A DNA stretch of 64,000 nt from Victivallales bacterium. Its GTDB lineage: Bacteria > Verrucomicrobiota > Lentisphaeria > Oligosphaerales > Oligosphaeraceae. Each line of letters opens with the position of its first letter. Position 1 is the stretch's first letter. The position numbers and the translations under genes are program-made. The stretch is from the NCBI GenBank assembly GCA_017535315.1, contig JAFXUD010000057.1:1-64000 (forward strand), in the 5' to 3' direction. Positions 32,657-42,174 of this stretch are shown here, one piece after another. The notes beneath the pieces are model-generated. The model saw only the letters and a program-made list of their open reading frames with translations. It was not told where the DNA came from and did not search any database.

Positions 32657-33931
32657 ATGCAGAATGCGCTAGATATACTTCGCGAAAGAGGTTTTTTGTA
32701 CCAGTTGACGGACGAGGAGGCGATGTCCAAGCGGATGTCGCAGGGGCCCATCACTTTCTATACGGGGTTTGACCCGACTGCGAACAGCCTTCACATCGGG
32801 CATCTTCTGCCTGTGATGGCGATGCGCTGGCTCCAGAAGTGCGGGCATCGCCCGCTGGTTCTGGTGGGCGGTGGCACGGCGATGGTGGGCGATCCATCGG
32901 GCAAGACCGAGGCGCGCCCCATCAGCACTGTCGAGACCATCGACGCCAATGTGGTTGCCCTGAAGGCCCAGCTGAGCCGTTTTCTGGACTTTTCCGAGGG
33001 GAAGGCGGTTTTGGTCAACAATGCCGACTGGCTGCGCGGGCTGAAGCTCATCGACTTTCTGCGGGACATCGGCAGTCTCTTCAGCGTGCCCCGTATGCTG
33101 ACGGCTGAATCCGTGAAGATTCGCTTGGAGACGACGCTCTCTTTCCTGGAGTTCAGCTATCCGCTGCTCCAGTCCTATGACTTCTGCTATCTCTGCCAGA
33201 ACTATGGCTGCGAGTTCCAGTTCGGCGGCCAGGACCAGTGGGGCAACATCGTGGCGGGTGTCGAGCTGACGCGCAGGAAACTCGGCAAGGAGGTCTATGG
33301 CGCCACTTATCCGTTGCTGCTGAAGAGCGACGGAACCAAGTTCGGCAAGACCGCGGGCGGCGCCGTCTGGCTGGATGCTACGAAGACAGCTCCCTTCGAT
33401 TATTACCAGTTCTGGCGCAATGCCAATGATGCGGATGTGCAGAAGCTGCTGGGATTTTTCACCAGTCTGCCGATGGATGAAATCAAGGGCATTGTGGAAA
33501 GCGGGAACATCAACCGCGCCAAGGAGATATTGGGGTATGAGGCGACGGCATTGGCGCATGGTCACGAGGTTGCCATGAAGGCCTTTGTCGCCGCAGGAAA
33601 CGAGTTCGGCTTTGCCGACCCCGAGTTCAAGGTGGCGACTACCAGCCGCATTGTCGAATCCGCCAAGATCGACTTGACGGAGGACATTCCGACCTTGGAA
33701 CTGACCAAGGCAGAGCTGGGAGAGGGCATTGGCCTTCTGAACCTGATGGTCAAGGCGGGGCTTTGCGGTTCCAACAGTGATGCTCGCCGTCTTATCAAGG
33801 GTGGTGCCTGCTCCATTGACGACGCGAAGATTTCCGACGAGAAGATGACCATCACCGCTGATGCCTTCGCAAAGGGGCCCATCACCTTGAAGGCTGGCAA
33901 GAAGAACCGCAAGAGAGTGAAATTGCTCTGA
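32657..33931 (+). CDS. tyrS: tyrosyl-tRNA synthetase
   Basis: Charges tRNA-Tyr. 424 aa, the usual length for the TyrRS type with C-terminal S4 domain. Class I motifs: GFDPTANSLHIGHLLPVMAM (HIGH as HIGH), QFGGQDQWGNIVAGVEL (tyrosine-binding QxxxQxxD region) and KFGKTAGGAVWLD (KMSKS equivalent). The S4 RNA-binding domain occupies about residues 355-424 (LMVKAGLCGSNSDARRLIKG). Followed 13 bases later by lpxA. Confidence 0.97.
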   Translation: MQNALDILRERGFLYQLTDEEAMSKRMSQGPITFYTGFDPTANSLHIGHLLPVMAMRWLQKCGHRPLVLVGGGTAMVGDPSGKTEARPISTVETIDANVVALKAQLSRFLDFSEGKAVLVNNADWLRGLKLIDFLRDIGSLFSVPRMLTAESVKIRLETTLSFLEFSYPLLQSYDFCYLCQNYGCEFQFGGQDQWGNIVAGVELTRRKLGKEVYGATYPLLLKSDGTKFGKTAGGAVWLDATKTAPFDYYQFWRNANDADVQKLLGFFTSLPMDEIKGIVESGNINRAKEILGYEATALAHGHEVAMKAFVAAGNEFGFADPEFKVATTSRIVESAKIDLTEDIPTLELTKAELGEGIGLLNLMVKAGLCGSNSDARRLIKGGACSIDDAKISDEKMTITADAFAKGPITLKAGKKNRKRVKLL

Positions 33932-33944
33932 CAAGGAGTTTGAT

Positions 33945-34730
33945 ATGAAGATTGATTCACGGGCTGTCATTGCCGAAGGCGCAAAATTAGGGAAGGATGT
34001 TGAAATCGGGCCATACGCGGTCATCGATGCCGATGTAACCATTGGCGACGGCTGCAAAATCGGTCCGCACGCCTACATCACGGGCATCACCACGCTGGGC
34101 GAGGGGACGCAGGTTCACGCTGGGGCTGTCATTGGCGACGCCCCGCAGGATGTCCATTACAACGACGAGCCAAGTTATGTCGATATCGGCAAGAACTGTG
34201 TCATCCGCGAGTACGTGACCGTACACCGCGGCACGGAAGAGGGCAGCCATACTGTCGTCGGCAACAATGTGATGCTGATGGCCTTCTCGCACCTGGGGCA
34301 CAATTGCATCATCGAAGATGGCGTGATTGTGGCGAACGCCAGCCTGCTGGCAGGGCGCGTAACCGTAGGGGCGAAGGCCTTTGTGAGCGCGGGCGTGATG
34401 GTGCATCAGTTCGTGCGCATCGGACGTCTTGCCATGATAGGCGGCGGCAACCACATCACCCAGGATGTGCCCCCCTTCTGCATGTTACAGGGGGAAGAAG
34501 TCCAGGGACCGAACATCGTCGGCCTGCGTCGTAGCGGCATGGAGGAAGAGGCTCGCACTGCCCTCCGCTCCGCCATCAAGATTTACTTCTGCTATGGCCT
34601 GCCCCGCCAGGAGGCTTGCGACCGCATCCGCTCCGAGGTGACCATCACACCCGAAGTCCAGGAGTTCATCGACTTTGTCATGTCCACCAAGCGCGGCATC
34701 TGCCCTGGCCACAAGCTGGGGGAATTCTGA
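33945..34730 (+). CDS. lpxA: UDP-N-acetylglucosamine acyltransferase LpxA
   Basis: First step of lipid A synthesis, transferring a 3-hydroxyacyl chain from ACP to UDP-GlcNAc. 261 aa, left-handed beta-helix built from hexapeptide repeats. It shows VIAEGAKLGKDVEIGPYAVI at the start, REYVTVHRGTEEG, LMAFSHLGHNCIIEDGVIVAN (catalytic His in the LMAFSHLGHNC segment) and GLRRSGMEEEARTALRSAIK in the C-terminal helical domain. AAGGAG precedes the ATG. lpxD, fabZ and lpxB are not adjacent, unlike in proteobacteria. Confidence 0.96.
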   Translation: MKIDSRAVIAEGAKLGKDVEIGPYAVIDADVTIGDGCKIGPHAYITGITTLGEGTQVHAGAVIGDAPQDVHYNDEPSYVDIGKNCVIREYVTVHRGTEEGSHTVVGNNVMLMAFSHLGHNCIIEDGVIVANASLLAGRVTVGAKAFVSAGVMVHQFVRIGRLAMIGGGNHITQDVPPFCMLQGEEVQGPNIVGLRRSGMEEEARTALRSAIKIYFCYGLPRQEACDRIRSEVTITPEVQEFIDFVMSTKRGICPGHKLGEF

Positions 34731-34825
34731 GGGTGCGATAAAGTTTTTATCCAATAATCCCCAGCCTGATTCGTTTTTCTTGAAAAGGTGATTATATTCT
34801 TGAAGTTGCTATGCCCCCAAAGGGA

Positions 34826-34848
34826 CTAGATTATCTAGAACATCTAGA
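34826..34848 (+). repeat. 9-bp CTAGA repeat downstream of lpxA
   Basis: CTAGATTAT, CTAGAACAT and CTAGA follow each other at 9-base intervals from 34826. It is the third instance of this CTAGA(N4) periodicity (others at 7048 and 11648). The 200 bases between lpxA and the pseudopilin gene hold nothing else beyond AT-rich sequence suited to a promoter. Confidence 0.65.
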
Positions 34849-34930
34849 AAAAACAAGAGTGTATAATTCCCCACGATAATAGAGAATCAAAGACTTTTTT
34901 TCACATTGTTAACATTTTAGGAGATTACCC

Positions 34931-35605
34931 ATGAAAAAGAGATTCACCCTGATTGAGTTGCTGGTGGTCATTGGTATCATCGCGATTCTGGCCTCCATGC
35001 TGATGCCAGCTTTGTCCAAGGCGAAGGAAAAGGCCAACCAGGCCGACTGCATGAACAACATGAAGCAGATCAGCACCACCTTGATGATGTACTCCAACGA
35101 CTTCAAGAACATGTTCACAATCGGTATTGATGAGAATGGGGTACAAGACGAGGACAATCCACACAACTCTGCAGGATTGGCAAATCTACTCTACTGCGAC
35201 TACCTGAAGTCACCGAAGACCTTTGTCTGCCGCAGTACCAAGCACACTGCTGCTGCTGTCAAGGACGGCTGGAAGGATGTTGCCAAGGACACAGATTCTG
35301 CTGATGGCAAAGGCTCTGACAAGTACAACAGCTATCTTTATATTGGTGGGCTTTGCACTACTGAAGTCACCTCCGAGCACGGTATCGCCCGTGACAAAGG
35401 CAAAGGTACCAAAGGTAATCATAAACAGTATGGCAACGTTCTATTTGGTGATGGCCACGTCGAAGGCATCACGGGCACCAAGAACACCAATTGGGAAGAT
35501 AAGGATGATTGCTTCAACATGAATCCTTACGATAGTGATGAAATCTCAATGCCCAAAAAAGGCGATACCGAAGTTCAAAATGATTTGTGGCCGACCAAAA
35601 AATAA
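34931..35605 (+). CDS. type II secretion-like pseudopilin with H-X9-DG signature
   Basis: 224 aa. Prepilin leader MKKR followed by the methylation/cleavage motif FTLIELLVVIGIIAILASM, whose Phe becomes the mature N-terminus and Glu5 the assembly residue. The C-terminal half has a His followed by nine residues and Asp-Gly (H-KQYGNVLFG-DG), the H-X9-DG signature common in PVC bacteria, where such genes are highly multiplied. The function is unknown; they are proposed substrates or components of type II/IV-like pilus systems. No secretion machinery genes are adjacent. Confidence 0.93.
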   Translation: MKKRFTLIELLVVIGIIAILASMLMPALSKAKEKANQADCMNNMKQISTTLMMYSNDFKNMFTIGIDENGVQDEDNPHNSAGLANLLYCDYLKSPKTFVCRSTKHTAAAVKDGWKDVAKDTDSADGKGSDKYNSYLYIGGLCTTEVTSEHGIARDKGKGTKGNHKQYGNVLFGDGHVEGITGTKNTNWEDKDDCFNMNPYDSDEISMPKKGDTEVQNDLWPTKK

Positions 35606-35621
35606 AACTTATCATACATAA

Positions 35622-36836
35622 ATGCAGCATTCCATTTGCATACCTGGAGTGCCTCCAGTAGATGTCAGTGAGCTGTATAGGATCATTGACACGGAGGCGT
35701 TCCAGGCACTGCGGGAACGCAAGCAGCTTGGTGTGAACAGCCTGGTTTTCCCTGGGGCTGTTCACACTCGTTTTGAGCACAGTATCGGTGTGCTCTCATT
35801 GGCACAGCGTTTGTGCCGTATCCATGGCATCACGGGGAATGACGCGAGGCACATTCAGGCCTTCGCACTTTTGCACGACATCGGTCATGGTCCCTTTTCG
35901 CACCAGACAGAGCCCGTTTTGCAGGGCAGCCACCACAGGCAGGGGCTGAAAATCATCGCAAAGATGGCATGTCTTCTGGAGAGCCTGGGCATTGACCCGC
36001 TCCGCATCTGCAACATGCTCCAGGGCGACGACCCGATGGCCGCCTGGATTAGCGACCGCAATTTGGGCGCAGACAAGCTGGACTATCTTTCGCGCGATGC
36101 CCTCCACATCGGCTTTTTCGGTACACCCGACATTGAGCGCATCCAGTACTACACCGTTATGACCGCCGACGGCCTTGCCATCGAGGACAAGTTTGCGGAG
36201 GATGCCAAGCAGCTCCAGAAGTACTACACCTACCTGCATCAGCATGGTTATCTGAACAAGACCGCCCTCATTGCTCAGCGGATGCTCCAGCGTGCCTGCC
36301 AGGAACGGCTCAAGCTGGAACCTGAACGCCACGACGAGTGCTGGCAGTTCACGGACGCGGAACTTCTCTCCTTTCTCTCCGATGGTATCTCACCGCTGGC
36401 GACGCAACTCACGAACCAGATCAAGCACCGTCAACTTTACCGCAGTTTCTTGGTCATCAAGCCAAGCGGCTACGCCTATATGGAGCGTGAGTCCAACAAG
36501 CCCATCCAGGTGCGCGAATGGGACGAGGAACGCCTTTCCGCCTTCTGCGAAAAATGTAGCGACCTAGATTATCTCTCACGCCTAGAGGACGACCTTGCCG
36601 CCACTTGTGGCCTTCCGCCAGGCAGTGTGCTTTTCGCGGCCATGCCATACTTCAGCAAGCTGATACCTAAGGACTTGCGCGTCCATTGCGAAGGGCGCGA
36701 CGACTACTGGCTTTTCGAAAAGGACGGTGCGCACTACCGTTCTCTTGCCAGCGACTACCTGCGCACCTTTGCCGTACGTCTGGCCTGTCCGTTGGAACAT
36801 CGCGAACGGCTTGCTTCCCTGAACCTTGAACTCTAG
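35622..36836 (+). CDS. HD-domain phosphohydrolase (dGTPase/SAMHD1-like)
   Basis: 404 aa. HD superfamily metal site: TRFEHSIGV (His53), LLHDIGHGPFSH (His85-Asp86, then His/Asp) and ADKLDYLSRDALHIGF (last Asp). This order, with the early HTRFEHS motif, is typical of dGTP triphosphohydrolase and SAMHD1-type enzymes rather than of ppGpp hydrolases. The C-terminal 200 residues are unassigned. Only 16 bases separate it from the pseudopilin gene and no strong Shine-Dalgarno is visible, so the start is moderately certain. Confidence 0.88.
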   Translation: MQHSICIPGVPPVDVSELYRIIDTEAFQALRERKQLGVNSLVFPGAVHTRFEHSIGVLSLAQRLCRIHGITGNDARHIQAFALLHDIGHGPFSHQTEPVLQGSHHRQGLKIIAKMACLLESLGIDPLRICNMLQGDDPMAAWISDRNLGADKLDYLSRDALHIGFFGTPDIERIQYYTVMTADGLAIEDKFAEDAKQLQKYYTYLHQHGYLNKTALIAQRMLQRACQERLKLEPERHDECWQFTDAELLSFLSDGISPLATQLTNQIKHRQLYRSFLVIKPSGYAYMERESNKPIQVREWDEERLSAFCEKCSDLDYLSRLEDDLAATCGLPPGSVLFAAMPYFSKLIPKDLRVHCEGRDDYWLFEKDGAHYRSLASDYLRTFAVRLACPLEHRERLASLNLEL

Positions 36837-36865
36837 CTTCCCCCTAAAAAACAGGAGCATCTACT

Positions 36866-38869
36866 ATGAAGAAATTGCTGACTATTTGCATCCTCCTTCT
36901 TGGAATCAGTAACTTGGTTATGGCGCAGCAAGCCCAGCCCGACAAAGTGGCGCAGGTGGAGCGTGGCGAGTTGAAGGAGGCGTATGCTTCTTGGTGGGGA
37001 TTCGACGCGGAAGATTCCACGAAGGCTCTTCAGGCGGCCGTTTCCTCCAAGGTGCCGAAGCTCATCATTGACAAGATGGCGTCGCCGTGGATTCTTGGAA
37101 AAACGCTGAACCTTGTCTCCAACCAGGAGATTGTCTTCGAGGAGGGTGTCGAGCTTCTTGCCAAGAAGGGTGCGTTCAAGGGGAGATCAGATGCGCTGGT
37201 AAAAATGGCGCTTCTGGAGAATATTACGTTGCGTGGCGAAGGAAAGGGTGCGACCCTGCGAATGCGCAAGGCGGACTACCACACCGACGAATATGAGAAA
37301 GCCGAGTGGCGCCATGCCATCAACCTGCAAAGCAGCCGCAACATAAAAATCCTCAATTTGAGCCTCGTCGAATCGGGTGGCGACGGCATCTACCTGGGCA
37401 TTGCCAAGCAGGGTGTCATTCCGACGGACATCCTCATAAAGGATGTCGTCTGCGATGGGAACAACCGCCAGGGCATCAGCATCATAGCTGGCATCAACGT
37501 GCTAATCGAGAACACGAAGCTTATCAACACGAAGGGCACGGCGCCCGAGGCGGGTATCGACTTTGAGCCAAACCGCAACAACGAGCCCATCCGCAATATC
37601 GTCATGCGCAAGTGTTTTTTGGCTAACAATGCAGGTCATGGCATTCATTTCTGGCTTGGGAAGATGGATGCCAGTGGCAGTCCTCTTGATGTTGTCATCG
37701 AGGATTGTGTCTCGCAGGATGCAGGGCAGGCCTGTTTCTCTCTCTGCGTGACCAATGGTCATGGGAAGACCTTGCAGGGGCGTGTGCTGGTGAAAAACTG
37801 CATCTTCGAGAATGGGCAGTTCCCAGTCAGGTTCCGCGGCACGAGCCATATCGGCTTCAAGACCACTTTCGAGAATGTGGTAATGAAGAACATGTCGCAG
37901 AAGAATCCGCAGGTGTCCCCCATCGTCATTCAAGGCGATTCGCGCGATGAGGAGCCGTCGGGAAACATCCACTTCCAGAACGTGCGCCTCTATGACAACA
38001 TGGAGCGCGAGCCATTGTCAGTGAGCCCGAATGGTCAGGTGGGCGGACTGGACAACATATCTGGCTCCATCATCTGCGTAACGGAAAAGGGCGAGCGGGA
38101 GTTTAAGCTCACCAACGAGTGGGCTCGGGCAAATTTCCCTATCCGCAAGCTCTTTACTCTCACGCCATACGACATGTCTGGCGTGAAGTTGGTTCCCCTT
38201 GGCGACGACCAGAAGATGACCGATTTCTCCAAGATTCCCTTACGCCATACGGGCAGATATCTTCTTTATGCGAACCAGGGGGATGAAATCCGCTTCACCC
38301 TCAACTATGGCCAACTGGGCAGATACCAAGGAAAGGAGGCGAAAGTCACCTGCACACTGCCCTCTGGTAAAGAGCTCACGTTGGAGCCTGTCCCATTCAA
38401 GACAGACAAGGATTATTGCCTGGAGAAGGTTCCCGAAACAGGACTTTACACCGTTACAGTAGCCACTGGCACCAACTTGAACAGCATGCTGCGCTGCAAC
38501 TGCCCGCTCTTCATTGAGGTAAGCGGGAGGAATACCGAATTCTGCACAGGACGGGGAGATGTCTTCTTCTATGTCCCCCTGAAGACCCCCGCTTTCTGCG
38601 TGAACTTCTGGGGAGAGGGGGCGGAAGGCCTTAAGGTGACCATCTACGACATGAATGGCAAGCAAATCTGGCAGAAGGACGACATCTCCCTCATCGAGCA
38701 GTTCCATGATGAAGGCGAACTTGCGCAGAAGGGCGGCGTTTTCCGCATCCACATTGAGGCACCAACCCATCTTGCCACCATTGAAGACTACTCCCTCCGC
38801 ATTTTCGGAATCCCGCCATATGTCGGCCTGGCACCCAACCTGTTGATGAAACCAGAACCACAGCGCTAA
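36866..38869 (+). CDS. secreted right-handed parallel beta-helix protein
   Basis: 667 aa with a signal peptide (KKLLTICILLLGISNLVMA) and Shine-Dalgarno AGGAG. Residues of about 110-400 show the repeating VxIENxxxxxN pattern of pectate-lyase-like helices (NIVMRKCFLANNAGHGIHFW; VVIEDCVSQDAGQACFSLCV; VLVKNCIFENGQFPVRFRG). The C-terminal 230 residues are beta-sandwich-like (GRYLLYANQGDEIRFTLNYG). Likely a polysaccharide lyase, hydrolase or binding protein of the cell exterior; catalytic residues cannot be identified. It is followed by the hairpin array at 38893. Confidence 0.8.
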   Translation: MKKLLTICILLLGISNLVMAQQAQPDKVAQVERGELKEAYASWWGFDAEDSTKALQAAVSSKVPKLIIDKMASPWILGKTLNLVSNQEIVFEEGVELLAKKGAFKGRSDALVKMALLENITLRGEGKGATLRMRKADYHTDEYEKAEWRHAINLQSSRNIKILNLSLVESGGDGIYLGIAKQGVIPTDILIKDVVCDGNNRQGISIIAGINVLIENTKLINTKGTAPEAGIDFEPNRNNEPIRNIVMRKCFLANNAGHGIHFWLGKMDASGSPLDVVIEDCVSQDAGQACFSLCVTNGHGKTLQGRVLVKNCIFENGQFPVRFRGTSHIGFKTTFENVVMKNMSQKNPQVSPIVIQGDSRDEEPSGNIHFQNVRLYDNMEREPLSVSPNGQVGGLDNISGSIICVTEKGEREFKLTNEWARANFPIRKLFTLTPYDMSGVKLVPLGDDQKMTDFSKIPLRHTGRYLLYANQGDEIRFTLNYGQLGRYQGKEAKVTCTLPSGKELTLEPVPFKTDKDYCLEKVPETGLYTVTVATGTNLNSMLRCNCPLFIEVSGRNTEFCTGRGDVFFYVPLKTPAFCVNFWGEGAEGLKVTIYDMNGKQIWQKDDISLIEQFHDEGELAQKGGVFRIHIEAPTHLATIEDYSLRIFGIPPYVGLAPNLLMKPEPQR

Positions 38870-38892
38870 GGCACCGTGTATAGGCCAGGCAC

Positions 38893-38998
38893 CTGTCCTG
38901 TGCGCGGGAGTTCAGTCCTGCGTTAAATTCCTGTCCTGTGCGCGGGACTTCAGTCCTGCGTTAAATTCCTGTCCTGTGCGCGGGACTTCAGTCCCGCG
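38893..38998 (+). repeat. three tandem 38-bp units, each with an 8-bp TTCA-loop hairpin
   Basis: Each unit has the box CCTGTCCTGTG followed by a hairpin: CGCGGGAG-TTCA-GTCCTGCG (38903-38922), CGCGGGAC-TTCA-GTCCTGCG (38941-38960) and CGCGGGAC-TTCA-GTCCCGCG (38979-38998). The period is exactly 38 bp. The last stem is perfect and the others have a G-T pair or a mismatch. Located between the beta-helix and DUF5107 genes. Confidence 0.9.
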
Positions 38999-39018
38999 TT
39001 AACCGTCTAGTATCTACC

Positions 39019-40962
39019 ATGAGCACACTTACATTTTACAAAAAGCACCTTCAGGGGCATGCGCTTGGGACTCCTTCGCGTTTCCCTGCCATTGCCCTGC
39101 CAATCAAATACAGCGTTGCAACTGAGCTGGACGAGGACGACGGCCTCTTCATCAACTACGGTATGCACTCCGATTCGCTGCCTTACACGATGAACGACAA
39201 TTATGACGGGCCATTGGAAGAGCTGGAACTTGATGCCGCCGTGCTGGAGAACAGTCACATTCGCGCAGAAGTGGTCATTTCGCTGGGCGGGCGTCTCTGG
39301 TCCATCTATGACAAGGACAGCCAGCGCGATTTGATTGTCGATAACCACCAGTTCCGTCCAGGCAACCTTGCCATACGCAACGCCTGGTTTGCGGGCGGCA
39401 TCGAATACAACGTCGGGCGGCGCGGACATGACGCGCAAACCTGCAATACCCGCTTTGCCGCTGAGACGACCGACGATGACGGCACGCCCGTTCTGCGCAT
39501 CTACGAGTTCAGCCGCGATGCGTTGACACCCTTCCAGATTGACTTTTTCCTGCCAGACGATTCGAAATTCCTGTATGCGCGCGTGCGCATCACAAACCCC
39601 ACCGAACAGGTCATGCCGATGTACTGGTGGAGCAACATCGCTGTGGAGGAGCGCGAGGGCAGCCGCGTCATTGTCCCCACATACGAGACCTACGCGAACG
39701 CCTATTTGAACGGCCATCACGCCCTTTCGAAAATCAAACTGCCTGACGGCGCTGGTTACGATGGCACCTATCCCACCAACCACAAGAAGGCCCTGGACTA
39801 CTTCTTCAAGATTCCAGAGAACTCGCGCAAATACGAGACGGTCATCTACCCCGACGGCAAGGGCTTTGCATTCTGCTCGACGGCGCGTCTCCAAGGGCGT
39901 AAGCTCTTTGTGTGGGGGCAGGGCGCGGGCGGCAAGCACTGGCAGCGCAACTTGATGGCGCCCGACACGCCCGACTACATTGAAATCCAGGGCGGTGTTG
40001 CCCACACGCAGTCGGAGTGCCTGCCGATGCCTCCGAAGACAGTCTGGGAGTGGCTGGAAGCCTATGGCCCAATCGAGATGCCACCCGAAAAGTGCTTCGG
40101 CGACTGGGACACTGCCGTCAAGGCGGTTTCCGCCGAGATTAATCGCATCATGCCGCAGGAGAAGTTGGACGAACTGTTCCTCCGCACGCGAAAATCCATC
40201 TCCCTCAAGCCTGCAACCTGCAAGGTCGCGGGGACGGGCTGGGGCGCACTGGAGAACTTGTTGCGCAAGAAAAACAGCACGCCGCAGTTGGAATTCGGCG
40301 AAGTCGGCCCCGAACAGGCGGACTGGAAGCAGTTGCTGGAGACGGGCGAGATGAACGACGAGCCGCCCACCTCCTACATGGTGCAGGAGGAGTGGTTCGA
40401 GTTGCTTAAAAAAGCGAAGCCTGGCTGGAAGGTGCTCTTCCATCTTGCTCTCAACTACTATCGCCGCAACGACCTGGAGCGCGCTTACGACTGCATGAAC
40501 AAGTCGCTTACGCTGTCTCAGAACGCCTGGAACCTTCAGGCTCAGGCCTATTTCTACCGCTTTGCGGGACGCAAGGCGGAGGCCTCCGCGCTCTTCCAGA
40601 AGGCGATGGAGCTGGAACCCGATGACGCCTCTCTGGCCAAGAGTTCCCTGCGTTCATTACGTGCGCTTGAAGACTATTCTGCCGTTCTGAACGTCTGGAA
40701 CATTTTGTCGGAGCAGGTCAAGTCCCGCCCGATGAACCAGTTCCTCTATGCAGACGCGCTGGCCCACACAGGAAAGCTGGAGGAGGCGGAGGCCATCATC
40801 ATGGCGGACGGCGGCCTCGAAATTCCCGACATCCGTGAAGGCGAAATCTCCACGTCGGAACTCTACATCTACATTCAGGTCGAGAAGGCGAAGCTCCAGG
40901 GCATCACCCTCGACCCCAAGCAGGTGCAGGTGCCCCGCGCCTTAGACCTCAGAATGAGCTAG
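39019..40962 (+). CDS. DUF5107-type domain protein with C-terminal TPR repeats
   Basis: 647 aa, no signal peptide. Residues of about 20-340 match the DUF5107 pattern seen in PVC and Bacteroidetes carbohydrate clusters: ENSHIRAEVVISLGGRLWSIYDKDSQRDL, WFAGGIEYNVGRRGH, MPMYWWSNIAVEE and LFVWGQGAGGKHWQRNLM, probably a sugar-binding galactose-mutarotase-like beta-sandwich. Tetratricopeptide-like helices occupy about 455-620 (LNYYRRNDLERAYDCMNKSL; AYFYRFAGRKAEASALFQKAMELEPD). The location next to dgoD supports a role in sugar or glycan metabolism; the activity is unknown. Confidence 0.82.
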   Translation: MSTLTFYKKHLQGHALGTPSRFPAIALPIKYSVATELDEDDGLFINYGMHSDSLPYTMNDNYDGPLEELELDAAVLENSHIRAEVVISLGGRLWSIYDKDSQRDLIVDNHQFRPGNLAIRNAWFAGGIEYNVGRRGHDAQTCNTRFAAETTDDDGTPVLRIYEFSRDALTPFQIDFFLPDDSKFLYARVRITNPTEQVMPMYWWSNIAVEEREGSRVIVPTYETYANAYLNGHHALSKIKLPDGAGYDGTYPTNHKKALDYFFKIPENSRKYETVIYPDGKGFAFCSTARLQGRKLFVWGQGAGGKHWQRNLMAPDTPDYIEIQGGVAHTQSECLPMPPKTVWEWLEAYGPIEMPPEKCFGDWDTAVKAVSAEINRIMPQEKLDELFLRTRKSISLKPATCKVAGTGWGALENLLRKKNSTPQLEFGEVGPEQADWKQLLETGEMNDEPPTSYMVQEEWFELLKKAKPGWKVLFHLALNYYRRNDLERAYDCMNKSLTLSQNAWNLQAQAYFYRFAGRKAEASALFQKAMELEPDDASLAKSSLRSLRALEDYSAVLNVWNILSEQVKSRPMNQFLYADALAHTGKLEEAEAIIMADGGLEIPDIREGEISTSELYIYIQVEKAKLQGITLDPKQVQVPRALDLRMS

Positions 40963-40993
40963 CCTGTTCTGTGCACGGAACTTCAGTTCCGTG
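40963..40993 (+). repeat. CCTGTTCTGTG box with CACGGAAC-TTCA-GTTCCGTG hairpin
   Basis: A single copy of the box-plus-hairpin repeat: box at 40963-40973, perfect 8-bp stem and TTCA loop at 40974-40993. It starts immediately after the DUF5107 stop codon and ends 26 bases before the dgoD start. The stem sequence differs from those at 38893 and 42175, while the pairing is kept. Confidence 0.85.
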
Positions 40994-41019
40994 AAAATGG
41001 GAAAAGGAAGGAAAGAACC

Positions 41020-42168
41020 ATGAAAATCACATCTTTTGAGCTATACAAGGTTGCACCTCGGTGGCTGTTTTTGAAGACAAACACGGACGAGGGGATTTGC
41101 GGTTGGGGTGAGCCCGTCATCGAGGGACGAGCAGACACTGTTGCGGCGGCTGTGCGCGAATTCGAACCATACCTCATCGGGCGTGACCCCTCGCAGATAG
41201 AGGACATCTTCCAGACGCTCTACCGAGGTGGTTTTTACCGTGGCGGCCCCGTGCTGACGAGCGCCATTTCGGGCATCGAGATGTCGCTGTGGGATATACG
41301 CGGCAAACAGCTGGGGCTTCCCATCTACGACTTGCTTGGCGGTCCCGTGCGGGAAAAGATCCAGGTTTATTGCTGGATAGGCGGCGACCGTCCTGACGAC
41401 ACGGCACGCGCCGCCCGCGAGAAGGCGGAACAGGGCTACAAGGCCATCAAGATGAACGGCACCGCCGAACTGGATTTCATCGACAACTGGACGAAGGTGG
41501 AGGCGGCGGTCAGCCGCGTCGCCGCCATACGGGATGCTTTGGGGAAGAACTTTGGTATCGCGGTTGATTTCCACGGGCGCGTCCACCAGGCGATGGCGCG
41601 TGTGCTGATGAAGGAGCTGGAGCCCTATCACCTGATGTTCATCGAGGAGCCTGTACTCATCGAAAACATTGAGGCTTTTGCAGAGTTGCGCCGCCACACT
41701 AGCACGCCCATTGCCACGGGCGAGCGCAACTTCACGCGCTGGGGCTTCAAGGAGATCTTGACGCGCGGCGTCGCTGACATCATCCAGCCTGATTTGTGCC
41801 ATGCGGGTGGCATCCTTGAGTGCAAGAAGATTGCTGCGATGGCGGAGTGCTTCGATGTGGCGGTCGCCCCGCACTGTCCGCTGGGCCCCATCGCCTTCGC
41901 CGCCTGTCTGCAATTGGACTACGGAACGCCAAACGCCGTCATCCAGGAGCAAAGCCTCGGCATCCACTACAACCAGGGGGCGGATTTGCTCGACTACCTG
42001 GCTGACAGGACGGTCTTTGAGTACAAGGACGGCTCTGTCTATCGCAACCAAAAGCCTGGCTTGGGCATCGAGATCAACGAGGAGAAGGTGCGCGAGGCCG
42101 CAGCCAAGGGACACAATTGGAAGAACCCCGTGTGGCGAACCGAGGACGGTGTGGTCGCGGAATGGTAG
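41020..42168 (+). CDS. dgoD: D-galactonate dehydratase (enolase superfamily)
   Basis: 382 aa. Dehydrates D-galactonate to 2-keto-3-deoxy-galactonate in the De Ley-Doudoroff route. The sequence follows E. coli DgoD closely as I recall it: DEGICGWGEPVIEGRADTV, GGFYRGGPVLTSAISGIE, VDFHGRVHQAMA (Asp183 metal ligand, His185 catalytic), FIEEPVL (Glu metal ligand), TGERNFTRW (Glu ligand), CHAGGILECKKIAAMAE and APHCPLGPIA (catalytic His). Ends in VAEW like the family. dgoK/dgoA are not adjacent, so the downstream steps must be encoded elsewhere. Confidence 0.93.
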   Translation: MKITSFELYKVAPRWLFLKTNTDEGICGWGEPVIEGRADTVAAAVREFEPYLIGRDPSQIEDIFQTLYRGGFYRGGPVLTSAISGIEMSLWDIRGKQLGLPIYDLLGGPVREKIQVYCWIGGDRPDDTARAAREKAEQGYKAIKMNGTAELDFIDNWTKVEAAVSRVAAIRDALGKNFGIAVDFHGRVHQAMARVLMKELEPYHLMFIEEPVLIENIEAFAELRRHTSTPIATGERNFTRWGFKEILTRGVADIIQPDLCHAGGILECKKIAAMAECFDVAVAPHCPLGPIAFAACLQLDYGTPNAVIQEQSLGIHYNQGADLLDYLADRTVFEYKDGSVYRNQKPGLGIEINEEKVREAAAKGHNWKNPVWRTEDGVVAEW

Positions 42169-42174
42169 GAAAAC

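Noticed and set aside
32669-34057. 462-residue antisense open frame across tyrS and the start of lpxA
   Set aside because: Both sense genes are unmistakable, and the antisense product has no family features.
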